NCBI GenBank assembly: GCA_004352715.1
Contig: SCFE01000013.1
Coordinates: 1,689,534 to 1,753,533, forward strand
Length of the DNA stretch: 64,000 bases
Direction of reading: 5' to 3'
Origin: Hofstenia miamia
Taxonomy: Eukaryota; Xenacoelomorpha; Acoela
The position numbers and the translations under genes are program-made. Below the pieces are notes generated by a model. It was not told the DNA's origin. It was given only the letters and a program-made list of their open reading frames with translations, and did not search any database. Positions within the stretch are counted from its first letter, which is position 1. Each line of letters starts with the position of its first letter. Below, piece by piece: positions 23,911-37,727 of the stretch.

Positions 23911-26900
23911 GAATATTTGTGTGGATTGTTCAATAATTCTTTAAAAATCAAGTGGAATTATGATTTGCTTTAAAATGTTTAATTTTACATTTCACTGATT
24001 TTGTTGATATTCCCAATGATATTAAATGAATTACAGAAGGGTAATGAACCAACATAAAACTATATACATTTATACTCATATTAAGTTTAGTATTATAATT
24101 GAATATTTGTGTGGATTGTTCAATAATTCTTTAAAAATCAAGTGGAATTATGATTTGCTTTAAAATGTTTAATTTTACATTTCACTGATTTTGTTGATAT
24201 TCCCAATGATATTAAATGAATTACAGAAGGGTAATGAACCAACATAAAACTATATACATTTATACTCATATTAAGTTTAGTATTATAATTGAATATTTGT
24301 GTGGATTGTTCAATAATTCTTTAAAAATCAAGTGGAATTATGATTTGCTTTAAAATGTTTAATTTTACATTTCACTGATTTTGTTGATATTCCCAATGAT
24401 ATTAAATGAATTACAGAAGGGTAATGAACCAACATAAAACTATATACATTTATACTCATATTAAGTTTAGTATTATAATTGAATATTTGTGTGGATTGTT
24501 CAATAATTCTTTAAAAATCAAGTGGAATTATGATTTGCTTTAAAATGTTTAATTTTACATTTCACTGATTTTGTTGATATTCCCAATGATATTAAATGAA
24601 TTACAGAAGGGTAATGAACCAACATAAAACTATATACATTTATACTCATATTAAGTTTAGTATTATAATTGAATATTTGTGTGGATTGTTCAATAATTCT
24701 TTAAAAATCAAGTGGAATTATGATTTGCTTTAAAATGTTTAATTTTACATTTCACTGATTTTGTTGATATTCCCAATGATATTAAATGAATTACAGAAGG
24801 GTAATGAACCAACATAAAACTATATACATTTATACTCATATTAAGTTTAGTATTATAATTGAATATTTGTGTGGATTGTTCAATAATTCTTTAAAAATCA
24901 AGTGGAATTATGATTTGCTTTAAAATGTTTAATTTTACATTTCACTGATTTTGTTGATATTCCCAATGATATTAAATGAATTACAGAAGGGTAATGAACC
25001 AACATAAAACTATATACATTTATACTCATATTAAGTTTAGTATTATAATTGAATATTTGTGTGGATTGTTCAATAATTCTTTAAAAATCAAGTGGAATTA
25101 TGATTTGCTTTAAAATGTTTAATTTTACATTTCACTGATTTTGTTGATATTCCCAATGATATTAAATGAATTACAGAAGGGTAATGAACCAACATAAAAC
25201 TATATACATTTATACTCATATTAAGTTTAGTATTATAATTGAATATTTGTGTGGATTGTTCAATAATTCTTTAAAAATCAAGTGGAATTATGATTTGCTT
25301 TAAAATGTTTAATTTTACATTTCACTGATTTTGTTGATATTCCCAATGATATTAAATGAATTACAGAAGGGTAATGAACCAACATAAAACTATATACATT
25401 TATACTCATATTAAGTTTAGTATTATAATTGAATATTTGTGTGGATTGTTCAATAATTCTTTAAAAATCAAGTGGAATTATGATTTGCTTTAAAATGTTT
25501 AATTTTACATTTCACTGATTTTGTTGATATTCCCAATGATATTAAATGAATTACAGAAGGGTAATGAACCAACATAAAACTATATACATTTATACTCATA
25601 TTAAGTTTAGTATTATAATTGAATATTTGTGTGGATTGTTCAATAATTCTTTAAAAATCAAGTGGAATTATGATTTGCTTTAAAATGTTTAATTTTACAT
25701 TTCACTGATTTTGTTGATATTCCCAATGATATTAAATGAATTACAGAAGGGTAATGAACCAACATAAAACTATATACATTTATACTCATATTAAGTTTAG
25801 TATTATAATTGAATATTTGTGTGGATTGTTCAATAATTCTTTAAAAATCAAGTGGAATTATGATTTGCTTTAAAATGTTTAATTTTACATTTCACTGATT
25901 TTGTTGATATTCCCAATGATATTAAATGAATTACAGAAGGGTAATGAACCAACATAAAACTATATACATTTATACTCATATTAAGTTTAGTATTATAATT
26001 GAATATTTGTGTGGATTGTTCAATAATTCTTTAAAAATCAAGTGGAATTATGATTTGCTTTAAAATGTTTAATTTTACATTTCACTGATTTTGTTGATAT
26101 TCCCAATGATATTAAATGAATTACAGAAGGGTAATGAACCAACATAAAACTATATACATTTATACTCATATTAAGTTTAGTATTATAATTGAATATTTGT
26201 GTGGATTGTTCAATAATTCTTTAAAAATCAAGTGGAATTATGATTTGCTTTAAAATGTTTAATTTTACATTTCACTGATTTTGTTGATATTCCCAATGAT
26301 ATTAAATGAATTACAGAAGGGTAATGAACCAACATAAAACTATATACATTTATACTCATATTAAGTTTAGTATTATAATTGAATATTTGTGTGGATTGTT
26401 CAATAATTCTTTAAAAATCAAGTGGAATTATGATTTGCTTTAAAATGTTTAATTTTACATTTCACTGATTTTGTTGATATTCCCAATGATATTAAATGAA
26501 TTACAGAAGGGTAATGAACCAACATAAAACTATATACATTTATACTCATATTAAGTTTAGTATTATAATTGAATATTTGTGTGGATTGTTCAATAATTCT
26601 TTAAAAATCAAGTGGAATTATGATTTGCTTTAAAATGTTTAATTTTACATTTCACTGATTTTGTTGATATTCCCAATGATATTAAATGAATTACAGAAGG
26701 GTAATGAACCAACATAAAACTATATACATTTATACTCATATTAAGTTTAGTATTATAATTGAATATTTGTGTGGATTGTTCAATAATTCTTTAAAAATCA
26801 AGTGGAATTATGATTTGCTTTAAAATGTTTAATTTTACATTTCACTGATTTTGTTGATATTCCCAATGATATTAAATGAATTACAGAAGGGTAATGAACC

Positions 26901-28551
26901 AACATAAAACTATATACATTTATACTCATATTAAGTTTAGTATTATAATTGAATATTTGTGTGGATTGTTCAATAATTCTTTAAAAATCAAGTGGAATTA
27001 TGATTTGCTTTAAAATGTTTAATTTTACATTTCACTGATTTTGTTGATATTCCCAATGATATTAAATGAATTACAGAAGGGTAATGAACCAACATAAAAC
27101 TATATACATTTATACTCATATTAAGTTTAGTATTATAATTGAATATTTGTGTGGATTGTTCAATAATTCTTTAAAAATCAAGTGGAATTATGATTTGCTT
27201 TAAAATGTTTAATTTTACATTTCACTGATTTTGTTGATATTCCCAATGATATTAAATGAATTACAGAAGGGTAATGAACCAACATAAAACTATATACATT
27301 TATACTCATATTAAGTTTAGTATTATAATTGAATATTTGTGTGGATTGTTCAATAATTCTTTAAAAATCAAGTGGAATTATGATTTGCTTTAAAATGTTT
27401 AATTTTACATTTCACTGATTTTGTTGATATTCCCAATGATATTAAATGAATTACAGAAGGGTAATGAACCAACATAAAACTATATACATTTATACTCATA
27501 TTAAGTTTAGTATTATAATTGAATATTTGTGTGGATTGTTCAATAATTCTTTAAAAATCAAGTGGAATTATGATTTGCTTTAAAATGTTTAATTTTACAT
27601 TTCACTGATTTTGTTGATATTCCCAATGATATTAAATGAATTACAGAAGGGTAATGAACCAACATAAAACTATATACATTTATACTCATATTAAGTTTAG
27701 TATTATAATTGAATATTTGTGTGGATTGTTCAATAATTCTTTAAAAATCAAGTGGAATTATGATTTGCTTTAAAATGTTTAATTTTACATTTCACTGATT
27801 TTGTTGATATTCCCAATGATATTAAATGAATTACAGAAGGGTAATGAACCAACATAAAACTATATACATTTATACTCATATTAAGTTTAGTATTATAATT
27901 GAATATTTGTGTGGATTGTTCAATAATTCTTTAAAAATCAAGTGGAATTATGATTTGCTTTAAAATGTTTAATTTTACATTTCACTGATTTTGTTGATAT
28001 TCCCAATGATATTAAATGAATTACAGAAGGGTAATGAACCAACATAAAACTATATACATTTATACTCATATTAAGTTTAGTATTATAATTGAATATTTGT
28101 GTGGATTGTTCAATAATTCTTTAAAAATCAAGTGGAATTATGATTTGCTTTAAAATGTTTAATTTTACATTTCACTGATTTTGTTGATATTCCCAATGAT
28201 ATTAAATGAATTACAGAAGGGTAATGAACCAACATAAAACTATATACATTTATACTCATATTAAGTTTAGTATTATAATTGAATATTTGTGTGGATTGTT
28301 CAATAATTCTTTAAAAATCAAGTGGAATTATGATTTGCTTTAAAATGTTTAATTTTACATTTCACTGATTTTGTTGATATTCCCAATGATATTAAATGAA
28401 TTACAGAAGGGTAATGAACCAACATAAAACTATATACATTTATACTCATATTAAGTTTAGTATTATAATTGAATATTTGTGTGGATTGTTCAATAATTCT
28501 TTAAAAATCAAGTGGAATTATGATTTGCTTTAAAATGTTTAATTTTACATT
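23911..28551. repeat. Satellite array: 190-bp monomer, 24.4 copies
   Basis: A monomer beginning GAATATTTGTGTGGATTGTT repeats with an exact 190-base period. 24 full units are followed by 81 bases of a 25th, where the sequence departs to unique DNA. I found no substitution between units by eye. The monomer has 42 G/C of 190 (22%), contains no CpG and has no long open frame. The length is close to a nucleosome repeat, as in many centromeric or heterochromatic satellites. There is no CENP-B-box-like motif. Confidence 0.97.
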
Positions 28552-30208
28552 ATTGCGCCATAACATTTCAAATCTTTGTAATTTAATTATGAAACGTAAT
28601 TTCCTACACAATATAATTAAAAAATTTCGTGTTGTCAAACACGTCAATTTCTACAGAAACAAGTGTACAGATAATATTCGAATATATTATTACTATTTTT
28701 GGTATAAAAGAGAATGCACATAAGATTCAACTGAAGTTAAGCCCCTGATAAACAATACATTTAAATTTTAGGATATTCTTTGAATAAATCCAAATTGCAA
28801 AAAAATATTATTATCGAAAAATACAACAAGGGCTCCGCATGAAGCAATTTTAAACCAATTTGAGGCCCCCAAATATAGAATTTGTAGCTTTGTGGTCCGA
28901 AAATAGTAATTAACAAAGTAATTATATAATTTTTTTTCAAGATTGATACACATATTGTGATCATTTTATTTGATTTCATAGATATGGAGAGAGAATCATA
29001 ACACGGATAATTACTTACGAAAAATTATTTGCATATTTTAAAACCTCAAGCGTTTTGTAGATTATTGAAACAGGCCTTTGGCGAAAAACCTTACAATAAG
29101 GATATAGCGCTTTCAAGCTTTCATAATTGAAGTATCTGAAGAATGTAAACCATTTTCAGACACCGAGCGTATTGCAATTGTTTGATTTGGAAAATCGTAT
29201 CGTTGCATCTGATGGGATGCATTGGGGACTTTGTATTAATAGCATATGTTGTTCTGTCAATATAAAATTTTTGTCGCATATTTCTGTTTGATATTTTGAA
29301 TGAACCACGTAGGTGTAGGTGTATAAATGGTCTCATAAATAGTTATGCATATCTCCATATAAATTGATAATTCTTAAAGCTAGACAGTTGCTTAGAAAAA
29401 TGTACATTATATTCTGAAGTTGCTTTCCAATCAGTACAGAGTGCATGCAAAGAAGCATCTCCTCTGTCTTTCAATCATTTCCTTAAAGGATAATTATCAT
29501 AATAATGCTAAAGTATATTACAATATATATCTCTAAAAGTTGATTTGAATTAAGTACTGGGGAACCTCTGTGCAATCCTATAGCTTCCCCGGAAAACACT
29601 AAATTTAAATTTTGCCTAATGGCGCTTGAGATATTTATATTTGCAGAAACTCAAAGGAATACATAATTGTGTGTTGATTTCCAGCGAGATTACACACATT
29701 TTGAAGTTTATTGCCAAATAATTGATTCGGCATTTGATTTGAAACTTTACTTGTTCAATACAAATCGTCGTATACAATTTCAGAAGGGCTTTTGAAATTT
29801 AACTCCCGGGATGCTACAAGAGTTAGTCCGACGTTATCGTCCAACTTCTGTTAGTTATAATTATTATTATAAGTTATTATAAATATTATACTTTTCAATA
29901 TTAATGTGATTCTAACGAACAGGTTCGGTGTACGCTATATATATATCAGATTTGTCTACGAGCCGAGCTTGGGCAGTGCATTTGATATACAACGAGGAAA
30001 AAACGAGCTTTTATTTAGCAAGGAAATTTATAGTTCTGCTTTTTAATTTGATTACATAGATTTTTTTAATTCATTCAATATACCTTTGTTATAATCATAT
30101 TTTAAAATTTTTATTAAATAATCGGAAAAGATATATAAAAAATCTAAGAGCGCCATATTTTTAAAAAAAATATCAAGCCAAAACGAGTCTCATTGAATGT
30201 TTGCCAAG

Positions 30209-30211
<3 letters not shown>
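28552..30211. other. Non-coding AT-rich DNA
   Basis: No gene recognised. Open frames at the right edge of the satellite (from 28520) and on the minus strand (28761-28979, 29121-29336) have no domain. Confidence 0.55.

Positions 30212-30242
<31 letters not shown>
30212..30242. repeat. (TA)n microsatellite
   Basis: Uninterrupted TA run directly beside the mariner-like relic. It may mark the TA target of that insertion. Confidence 0.9.
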
Positions 30243-30243
<1 letters not shown>

Positions 30244-30261
30244 CAGAATTCTTGGAGATGA

Positions 30262-30620
30262 ATTTGTCATTAAGAATATCGCACAAGAGCGTGCATTATT
30301 TGGCCGGCTGTGTGTACAATGGCGCCGTCCTGTCGAAACCAGAACTTCCAATTATTCTCTATTTCTGGTCAAACAAAGTTTTCCAACAGTCCTGTATACA
30401 TTATCAGTTACTTTAATCGCATTCGTCTCTTCTTCCTCAATGACGTACGGCCAACGATTCATTCAGCCTTAACTCCTCACCAAACCATGCACTTGAGAGA
30501 ATGCAGAGGACGTTGTTTTATTTCTCCTGGAATATCTGAACACAGAAACTCAAATTCTGCTTGTTCAAGAATCCATTGACCAAAAATGTGCTTCATCACT
30601 CATTATGAGCCTTGCAGATA
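30262..30620 (-). pseudogene. Mariner-like (DDE_3-type) transposase catalytic-core relic
   Basis: Read on the minus strand, the fragments appear in the correct order for an IS630/Tc1/mariner-superfamily transposase. SDEAHF (first catalytic Asp, about 30583-30600) comes first, then a PLHSLKCMVW stretch, then EEEETNAIKVTDNVYR, then WFRQDGAIVHTAGQIM (second catalytic Asp, about 30321-30332). Several stops and frameshifts separate them. The DNA-binding domain and the third acidic residue are absent. The core is CpG-richer than its surroundings. No TIRs were found, so this is a truncated dead copy. Confidence 0.7.
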
Positions 30621-30992
30621 GCATGATGAAAGTATCACATAAATTAGTTTTAAGAAAAAAGTTCTATCGTCAAAGACGGATCCGTCATCATAGAAGAAAT
30701 TCAAGTTGGTTTCTGAAGCTCCTATATATATATATATAAATAAAGAATCAAAGATAATTTATTATAATTCAAAAGCTAATGAGCTTTGAATTCCCTTAGT
30801 TATCCGTGGCTCACACTGTATACATGTATGTATACGCTTTTACTATCGCAAAAATGTAAATATTAAAAAATTTCAACTTTTTTTGTGTTCACACAACATT
30901 TTTGATAAAGACTCTAATTTGCTGATGCACAAGCAACCCTTTAAGTGTACGTTAGAAGTCTACCCTAGTTTGGGGTGTCATCTCCCATATTA

Positions 30993-31044
<52 letters not shown>

Positions 31045-31679
31045 GTAAAGAGAGAGAAAGAGAAACACACTAAATAAATTTTTTTAAATAGTGTGTATAT
31101 TTGCTAACAAACGCCAAAGAAAGTTCTGAATCTGAAAACAATTGAAAATAGCATGTTAATTGGTAAAACGTAATTTCGGATGGCAGCAAATATGAAACGT
31201 TGTCAAAAGATTCGACCATGAAAATTGTCAAGCAGCGAATCAATATACTTTGGTGCGAGAATTTATCCCTAGAAATTGTAAGTAAAGAATCGTTCGAATT
31301 AAATAGAACATAAAACTCTTTGAAACTTTGATGCTTTAATTAACTCCCTTTTCTCATTCGTTAAACAATGTGATATTTGGAAAAGGATTTAAGGATTTTG
31401 CTTTAAAAAACCACCTGATGGAATGTTGTCTAGTTTTGCCATTTCTAGCACTACAACCAAGTTTGTTTCAAATGAGATAATTTAGCAATTATGTCCTAAC
31501 GTTCTACATGTATAGACAGTCTACAGTTTATGTTTCACGAAGTTTCTTGAATTGATTGATTGTGGTATTCATTCTGATTTTCATGCTTACAATCGTAGTT
31601 TTTAAAAAATTCTACTAATGACAATTGCTAACAAAATATTTCATTAACGACATTGGTTTATAAAGGATTTGCCATGACA
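30621..31679. other. Non-coding AT-rich DNA
   Basis: No gene recognised beyond the microsatellite at 30998-31042. Confidence 0.6.
30998..31042. repeat. (TA)n microsatellite, longest in the window
   Basis: About 45 bases of pure TA, followed by a GA-rich stretch. Confidence 0.9.
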
Positions 31680-31909
31680 CAGTGGCGTACGCAAAGGGGC
31701 ATGACGGAATGCCCCCCGTCAGGTTTTCAAAATCGATTTTGATTGTTTAATTAAAAAAAATTCTGCAAAATATTTAAAACAGTTTAAAACTAAAGTCTTG
31801 AATTACATTTTTGGGTCTATTTCTTCAATATTTTCTTCGCCCCGCATTTGTGACTCAATTGAACATGCCTGAGATTTCCCCAACTCAGAAAATCTTGCGT
31901 ACACCCCTG
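31680..31909. mobile_element. hAT-type MITE (GCGTACGCAA ends), copy 1
   Basis: The left end CAGTGGCGTACGCAA faces a right end whose complement reads CAGGGGTGTACGCAA. CAG at the tip and the GC-rich TIR in AT-rich DNA fit hAT-type non-autonomous elements. The flanks (CATGACA / CATAGCA) are only loosely alike, so the target duplication is decayed or uncertain. No coding capacity. Confidence 0.6.
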
Positions 31910-32988
31910 CATAGCATAAGTTGATTAGATATAGTTGTTTTTAAAAAATAAATTAATCATTACATTTTGCTTTCACATAAATGGATGAATCTAAGGGAAT
32001 GGAATATTTTAGAGAAAAGCTTGGAAAACTTCATTATTCTTATAAAAATAATACAAAATAATATATATTTATCAAAAAATTATGAAATTCTACATTGTTT
32101 ATGGTAAATAATACCTTGAAATTGTCAATTGTAGTTTAGCACAAATCAGCAAGCAATCGCAATAACTTGCAAATGGCATAAGTTTCCCATTTAACAGTTT
32201 AAGCAAAGTAGTAGAATCTACTAGTTATAGAAGTGGAATTGTTTGCAAATTGTAAGCAGGTTAACTAAGTGGATGGTTTATATTATCTTCTCAAATAAAC
32301 TGGCATTTCTCTTTGATTTTCCATTAACAAATAATATATGCTAAGATGTCATTTGCTTTTGTTTACTAGGTAATGAAGACTCACGCGAGGACTTCCATTA
32401 ACACAGGCCTTCTGTAATTAAGACAATATGTAGTCAACCAATATTGAATTTCCTTTTCAGTTTGGGAAATTATCGGGATGTATGTCCTAATTTCAAGTCA
32501 ATTTGATAAAGTTGAATTTATGTTCTAAAATTGAAACATTGGGTCATACGTTGCATTTATCTATTTGTTTTTAATATTATATCAATGATTTTTTAGATCT
32601 TTCAATATTTGAAAATGCTCATAGTTTATCGCCTGCTTAATTTAATTGAATCTGTTTGTATCGTGTTGCTCAAAACCTATCAGAAGCAATGGTTTTTCTT
32701 AGTGAACTTTCAGAAATATGTGTGCAACGATTACTAAACATAAGCACTCAGCAAAAGGTTAATAGGTTGTATCAAAAATAGTTTATTGTAGACTTACTAT
32801 AGCCAAGTGAAAAGCAGTTGACTACGTTGATTGAACGAATCAGGTGATCATACAAAAAAGCTTTGGATCATAGTAGATTAAGCTGAATAAACCAGTTGTG
32901 CTTGGTGATGAGAGAAAATCTGTATTAAGCTTATGAATTTGACAATTTGTGTTTTTACATTGCATTTATATTTTTCGAAGAAAACAGA

Positions 32989-33022
<34 letters not shown>

Positions 33023-34360
33023 CTTGTATATCATATTTAATCCTCAACGACTTCTGTTTGTAACAGTAATGAATAACAAATGAGGCGTTGAATATATTAA
33101 TTACTCTTCTCAAAATATTAGGTAAGAATAATTGTACATAATCATTTGAAATTTTTTAGGTTTATCACAATGTAGCTCAGTTAATTAAGTCATGTACACT
33201 TATGAACGCCTATAGATGTTTTTTTCAAAAAAAATTTGCACTAACTTAAATTTCAGCTTTATTGAAAAAATTTGTAAAAACAATTGCTGAAAAATTTAAG
33301 CTTACCTTTGCCAGAAGATGTTTTAGACAATTATCAAAAAATAAATGTGTAAATCATTTAAAAAAATTTTCAAAAGATGGCGCTAAGCATTTCACTGCTA
33401 TTATGTTAACATTTTATTTATTTTTAGAAGTTGCTTGAGAAAAGTGATTTAAAAATATATTAACAAAGGTTTCGAATTTACTTTGGAGCTTAACTATTTA
33501 TATAAACCTTGGCTTACTGCTCATTTCAAGTTGTTCGTCATTACAGAAATAACTGGTGATGGATAATAAGTAATATAAGCAATTAATGAATTGGGTGAAA
33601 AATGTGTTAAGTATTAAAAAATGTATCAATTAAAGTTATTGCCTCAATTTTGCAAGACCATGCAGTATTTTCACACTGTTATTTGAATGGATCGGGTTCT
33701 ATCGGAATTTCTTAAATAATTATACTAGTTTGCGAAATTTATGAAAGCTAAGGGGATTTTTGCAAGTGAACATTCATAGGGTTATTACACCCTTTCAGGA
33801 CATTGTGATAATACCATGAATTTTTATTGGTAGAGCTGTTCAAATTTCTTTGAGAATGAATTCTTTATTTTTGGAATACTTCTGGTATATGGCATTTCCT
33901 TTGCTCACCACTAAATGAGTAATTGACTAAATTTTATAGACTTTTTTCGAAGATTACATAAATATAACGTATGCAGCAATAGTCATTAGTAGCCATCAAG
34001 CTTATATAGTTTTGTGTTTTTACCAATTGGTTGGAAACACTATCACTAAGGTATGAATTGTTTAAATTCATTTGACTATCATTGATTTTATATTTTTTAA
34101 TAATTTTAAGCTGATAGCAGTGGTGTATTTATCAGTGATTCCGAATTCAGCACAAAGATCCAATTCGGAGAACAAAGATTCGTTCCATGCATTTGTAGTG
34201 GCCGTGAAATGGAATAATTGGGTCAGATAATTTCCGAGATTTTAGTAGATGGGGACAGATACTGAATTCTTTAATATATTGGTCGTCAATGTCAAAATAA
34301 CGTGCTGAGATTAGCCATTATAGCTCATTAAATACACTATCAGTAAACAATATCATGCAT
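31910..34360. other. Non-coding AT-rich DNA
   Basis: No gene recognised. It contains a TA run at about 32990-33021. Confidence 0.6.
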
Positions 34361-34502
34361 CAGAGGCGTACGCAAGATTTTCTGACGTGGGGGACATCTT
34401 ATTTATTCTTAAAAGCGGGAAATTTTTTGATTTAGCCAGTCAAAATCACTTTTAAAAATCTGAAGGGACATTCCACCATGTCCTTTCTTGCGTAGGCCAC
34501 TG
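34361..34502. mobile_element. hAT-type MITE (GCGTACGCAA ends), copy 2
   Basis: A 142-bp element. The left end is CAGAGGCGTACGCAAGA. The complement of the right end reads CAGTGGCCTACGCAAGA, 15 of 17 matching. The flanks share CAT-CA letters but no exact 8-bp duplication. Its ends match those of the element at 31680, so the two belong to one family. Confidence 0.65.
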
Positions 34503-35221
34503 CCATACACATTAAATCGAAGAGACTATGTTGTTAATTTATCCAATTGACTTGAATTAAATATCGACGTCAATTTGTTTAGATTATGTCAATTTTTTCC
34601 ATTGTTGTTTAAAATCATTTTCAAATGTGAACATGGATTGGATAAATCCATGGGAATTAATGGATAATATGGATCGATGTGAATATGGGTTGCAGAAATT
34701 GTTGAGAATATGGACGCGGATGAATGCGTTAGCACTAGAAACGCGACAATAGTTCAAAATGATCTATAAGCCTTTTTTGTTTGCTTCGTTATTCATTCAG
34801 CAAAAACACTAGCAGGTACATATACTTCCAATTATGTTGAAAATCTCATTGAATTTGCTATTGTAGAAATTTCGTTTCTACTCAATAATTTTCGTATTTG
34901 AAACATCAAATGAAAATTTATTCTCAACTAGTATTTTTGAAGATTAAATTGTAAGAATTTTATGATGTATAATTTTAAGATTGAGAGAGAATGAAACCAT
35001 GTCACCTTTAATTGAAGCGAATTTCACATTAAAAATTTCATGCTTCTAATGTGAAACATGATGGCGTTATTGGTATTCCACAGCCTTTGAATTGCAAAAA
35101 AATGCTGTTTATAATCTAGTTTATATTTAAAACTGGCATTTTCTATTAGCTTTACGAATTGTCACACCACTTTTGAAATGCAAAAGTTTTCTGCTTAATT
35201 TCTAATTATCTTGCGGAAATT
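34503..35221. other. Non-coding AT-rich DNA
   Basis: No gene recognised before the LINE fragment. Confidence 0.55.
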
Positions 35222-36922
35222 AATAACACAAAATTTAAAGATCCAAAGAACATTGCTAATCAAATGAATAAGGCCTTCACAAAATATAACTTTTCGAAGG
35301 TGAAGAAATACCCATTTCGTTTGAAAACAAGATTGACCCAATGAATATAAAATTTGATTTCAAATATATAGAACAGCATGATTTAATAAAAATAATCCAA
35401 AGTTTAGATACTAACACATCATGTGGAAGCACTGGGATTCCAATATTCATCATTAAAAAGTATGCCTCAATCTTTTGTGAACCTCTCCTTTTTGCTTTCA
35501 ACTATCCTATTCATGCTAACGTATTTCCGAAAATTTTGAAACATACCGATATAACACCTGTATATTAAAAAGGTGACCCCAAGGAATGCAAATATTACAG
35601 GCCGATATCTATCACTAATCCGTTTGCGAAAATTTTTGAAAAAGCTTTAAGCAAGCAGATTAAGAAGTATATCAATGTAAATAACATACTGTCACAACGA
35701 CAATTTGCATATAGAGAAGGCTTTAGTACCACTGATGCTGTACTACTTTTTACTGAAAATGTTCAATTCCATTTAAACAAAGGCATGGATAGTAGTGTCG
35801 CTCTTTTAGACTTGAGTAAAGCATTTGATTCCTTGAACTTTTTAATTCTAGGAAAAAATTAGAAAAATATGGTTTTAGCAGCGATTCGTGGGCTTTATTA
35901 AACAGCTTTTTAACAGAAAGAAAACAACGAGTAAAAATTGATAATATTTTCTCATCTTTCTTATCAACAAAAAAGGAGTTCCTCAAGGAACAGTGTTAGG
36001 CCCGATACTCTTTTATTTGTACGTCAATGACATAGATAAATACTCCAAAGGCTGTGAAATGATACAATTTGCAGATGATATTTGTATTAGAAGTGGAGAC
36101 GAAAATCCTGTAGAAGCAATAAAAAAGCTAGAAACAACAACCCATAGTATAAATAAATTTTTTATACAAAATAAAATGAAAATGAATGAAAGTAAAACAC
36201 AATGCATAAATTTTGTACCAAATAAGAAGCTAAACAATCTTCAAAGAAATCTAAAATTAAGAGTTAATGAAAATGAATCGATTGAATCTTCTGAAACAGT
36301 GAAGTATTTGGGTGTTGAAATTGATAATCAGCTGACATTCAAAAAATTCGTGCAATCAAAAATAATAAGAATGTTTGTTGGAATTCAATACCTAAAACAA
36401 ATTAAAAGTTTAACACAGAGTAAATTAGTAGTAGATGCACTGGTAATGAGCAATTACAGATATCTATGTATTTTGCTAAATAACATAAATTTAGAACAAA
36501 AAGCAAAATTAAATAGAATTTTTAATAGGTCAATAATTACAATGTTTAACATAAATTTACTAGAAACTAGTAAATTTTAATGTAACTCGTGCACATTGTC
36601 ACCTATATTTATAACTAAATACGACTGTTTAATATACATCTACAAATGCATACATGACTTAAACCATGGAAATATTTTTCTAAAGAAATACATAAATGTA
36701 AATAAAAGGTCACTTTGCTTAATAAATAACACATTAATAAAATGCAAATACTGGGATTCATCATATACCGCAAACGTCTGTCGTACGTGGAACAAATTGA
36801 AACTGGAAACACGGAAGGCTCCAACTATAAGGAAATTTAAAAATTTTCTAAGAGAAAATTTACTAGCTGATCAATACATCTTTGGTTATAATAAGAAACA
36901 AAACATGTGGCGAAACTACTAA
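35222..36922 (+). pseudogene. LINE ORF2 reverse transcriptase, decayed
   Basis: Consecutive frames give a LINE reverse transcriptase in order. First is the linker before the RT. A KGDP...YYRPISITNPFAKIFEKAL stretch follows, then RQFAYREGFSTTDAV and motif A (ALLDLSKAFDSLN, first Asp at about 35809). Motif B is PQGTVLGPILFYLYVNDI and motif C is FADD (36068-36079). The C-terminal region has CRTWNKL. Breaks are frameshifts near 35300, 35855 and 35972 and stops at 35566-35568 and 36578-36580. The catalytic Asp residues survive but no continuous protein can be made. Confidence 0.8.
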
Positions 36923-37143
36923 GTTTGAGACGTATTTATTTTAGCACTTTTTTGTTTATTATTTATTTTACCGCTTTTTTGTTTATTTTTTATGATTAGT
37001 GCCGTAGCTTTGTTTTCTACTTGTCTTATTGTATATGTTTGTTAAAATTTGTAAATATGTATAAATATTAAATATGTAAACATGTGCAATCTGTAGACAG
37101 AAAATGTAGGAAATGTTAATAAAGCTATTTAATAAAAAAAATA
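35222..37143 (+). mobile_element. 5'-truncated non-LTR retrotransposon (LINE), CR1/Jockey-like
   Basis: A 5'-truncated copy containing only the reverse-transcriptase part of ORF2 and its tail, plus a 3' UTR ending in AATAAA and an A-rich run (37118-37143). The endonuclease domain and ORF1 are missing, as expected for incomplete reverse transcription. The CR1/Jockey-group assignment rests on the motif set and C-terminus and is inference. A target-site duplication was not identified. Confidence 0.75.
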
Positions 37144-37727
37144 AAGTCTATTTACAATTGCAATGTGTCTTACTTTAAGAATTTTGAATTCATGTATATA
37201 GTTTTTTTGAGTCTATGTTATAATTAAGCATTTCGATCTATTTTACAAATTTTCAATACAAAAAGTAAGAAGTGTTTTTTTATTAATTTTACATGTATGT
37301 ACATGTGCATAGAAATGTATATAATAATAATTTTTGGTGCAATGATTGCGAATTAGATGTCGATTGAGGATTTTATAATAATGGATGTGAATTTCAAGAC
37401 AATGGCTATGGACTGATGCGGATTACCAATTATTGATACATGTCTCTCTTTGTTCATTATAGCAAAGACCCAAAATAAAAGCAAACTGAATCCTAAACAT
37501 CTAGGTGTAATCATATGGCTGATGCAAATTGGAAATGTCTAAATTTCTAATAAAAATGAAGGTTTCATCACCTGTCATTTAATCGTTTATGAAGCTTGTA
37601 AAATTTGTAAAAAGCGTTTCGAACGTGAACCACAATATAGGACAACGGTTCAGCATTCGAAGAATTAATTCAAAAAAACGGGAATCTATCAACAAAACCG
37701 TGATCAAGATGAATTTCTGATGACGAT
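37144..37727. other. Non-coding AT-rich DNA
   Basis: No gene recognised between the LINE tail and the Penelope-like fragment. Confidence 0.5.

Noticed and set aside
23911-28551. CRISPR-like or coding interpretation of the regular array
   Set aside because: Units are directly adjacent with no variable spacers, the period is 190 bp, the genome is metazoan, and no frame is open through a unit.
28520-28723. 67-codon frame starting in the last satellite unit
   Set aside because: It begins inside repeat DNA and continues into AT-rich sequence, with a chance-level length.
36013-36237. Minus-strand frame opposite the LINE RT
   Set aside because: The plus strand carries the FADD-containing RT in this interval, so the minus frame is a shadow.
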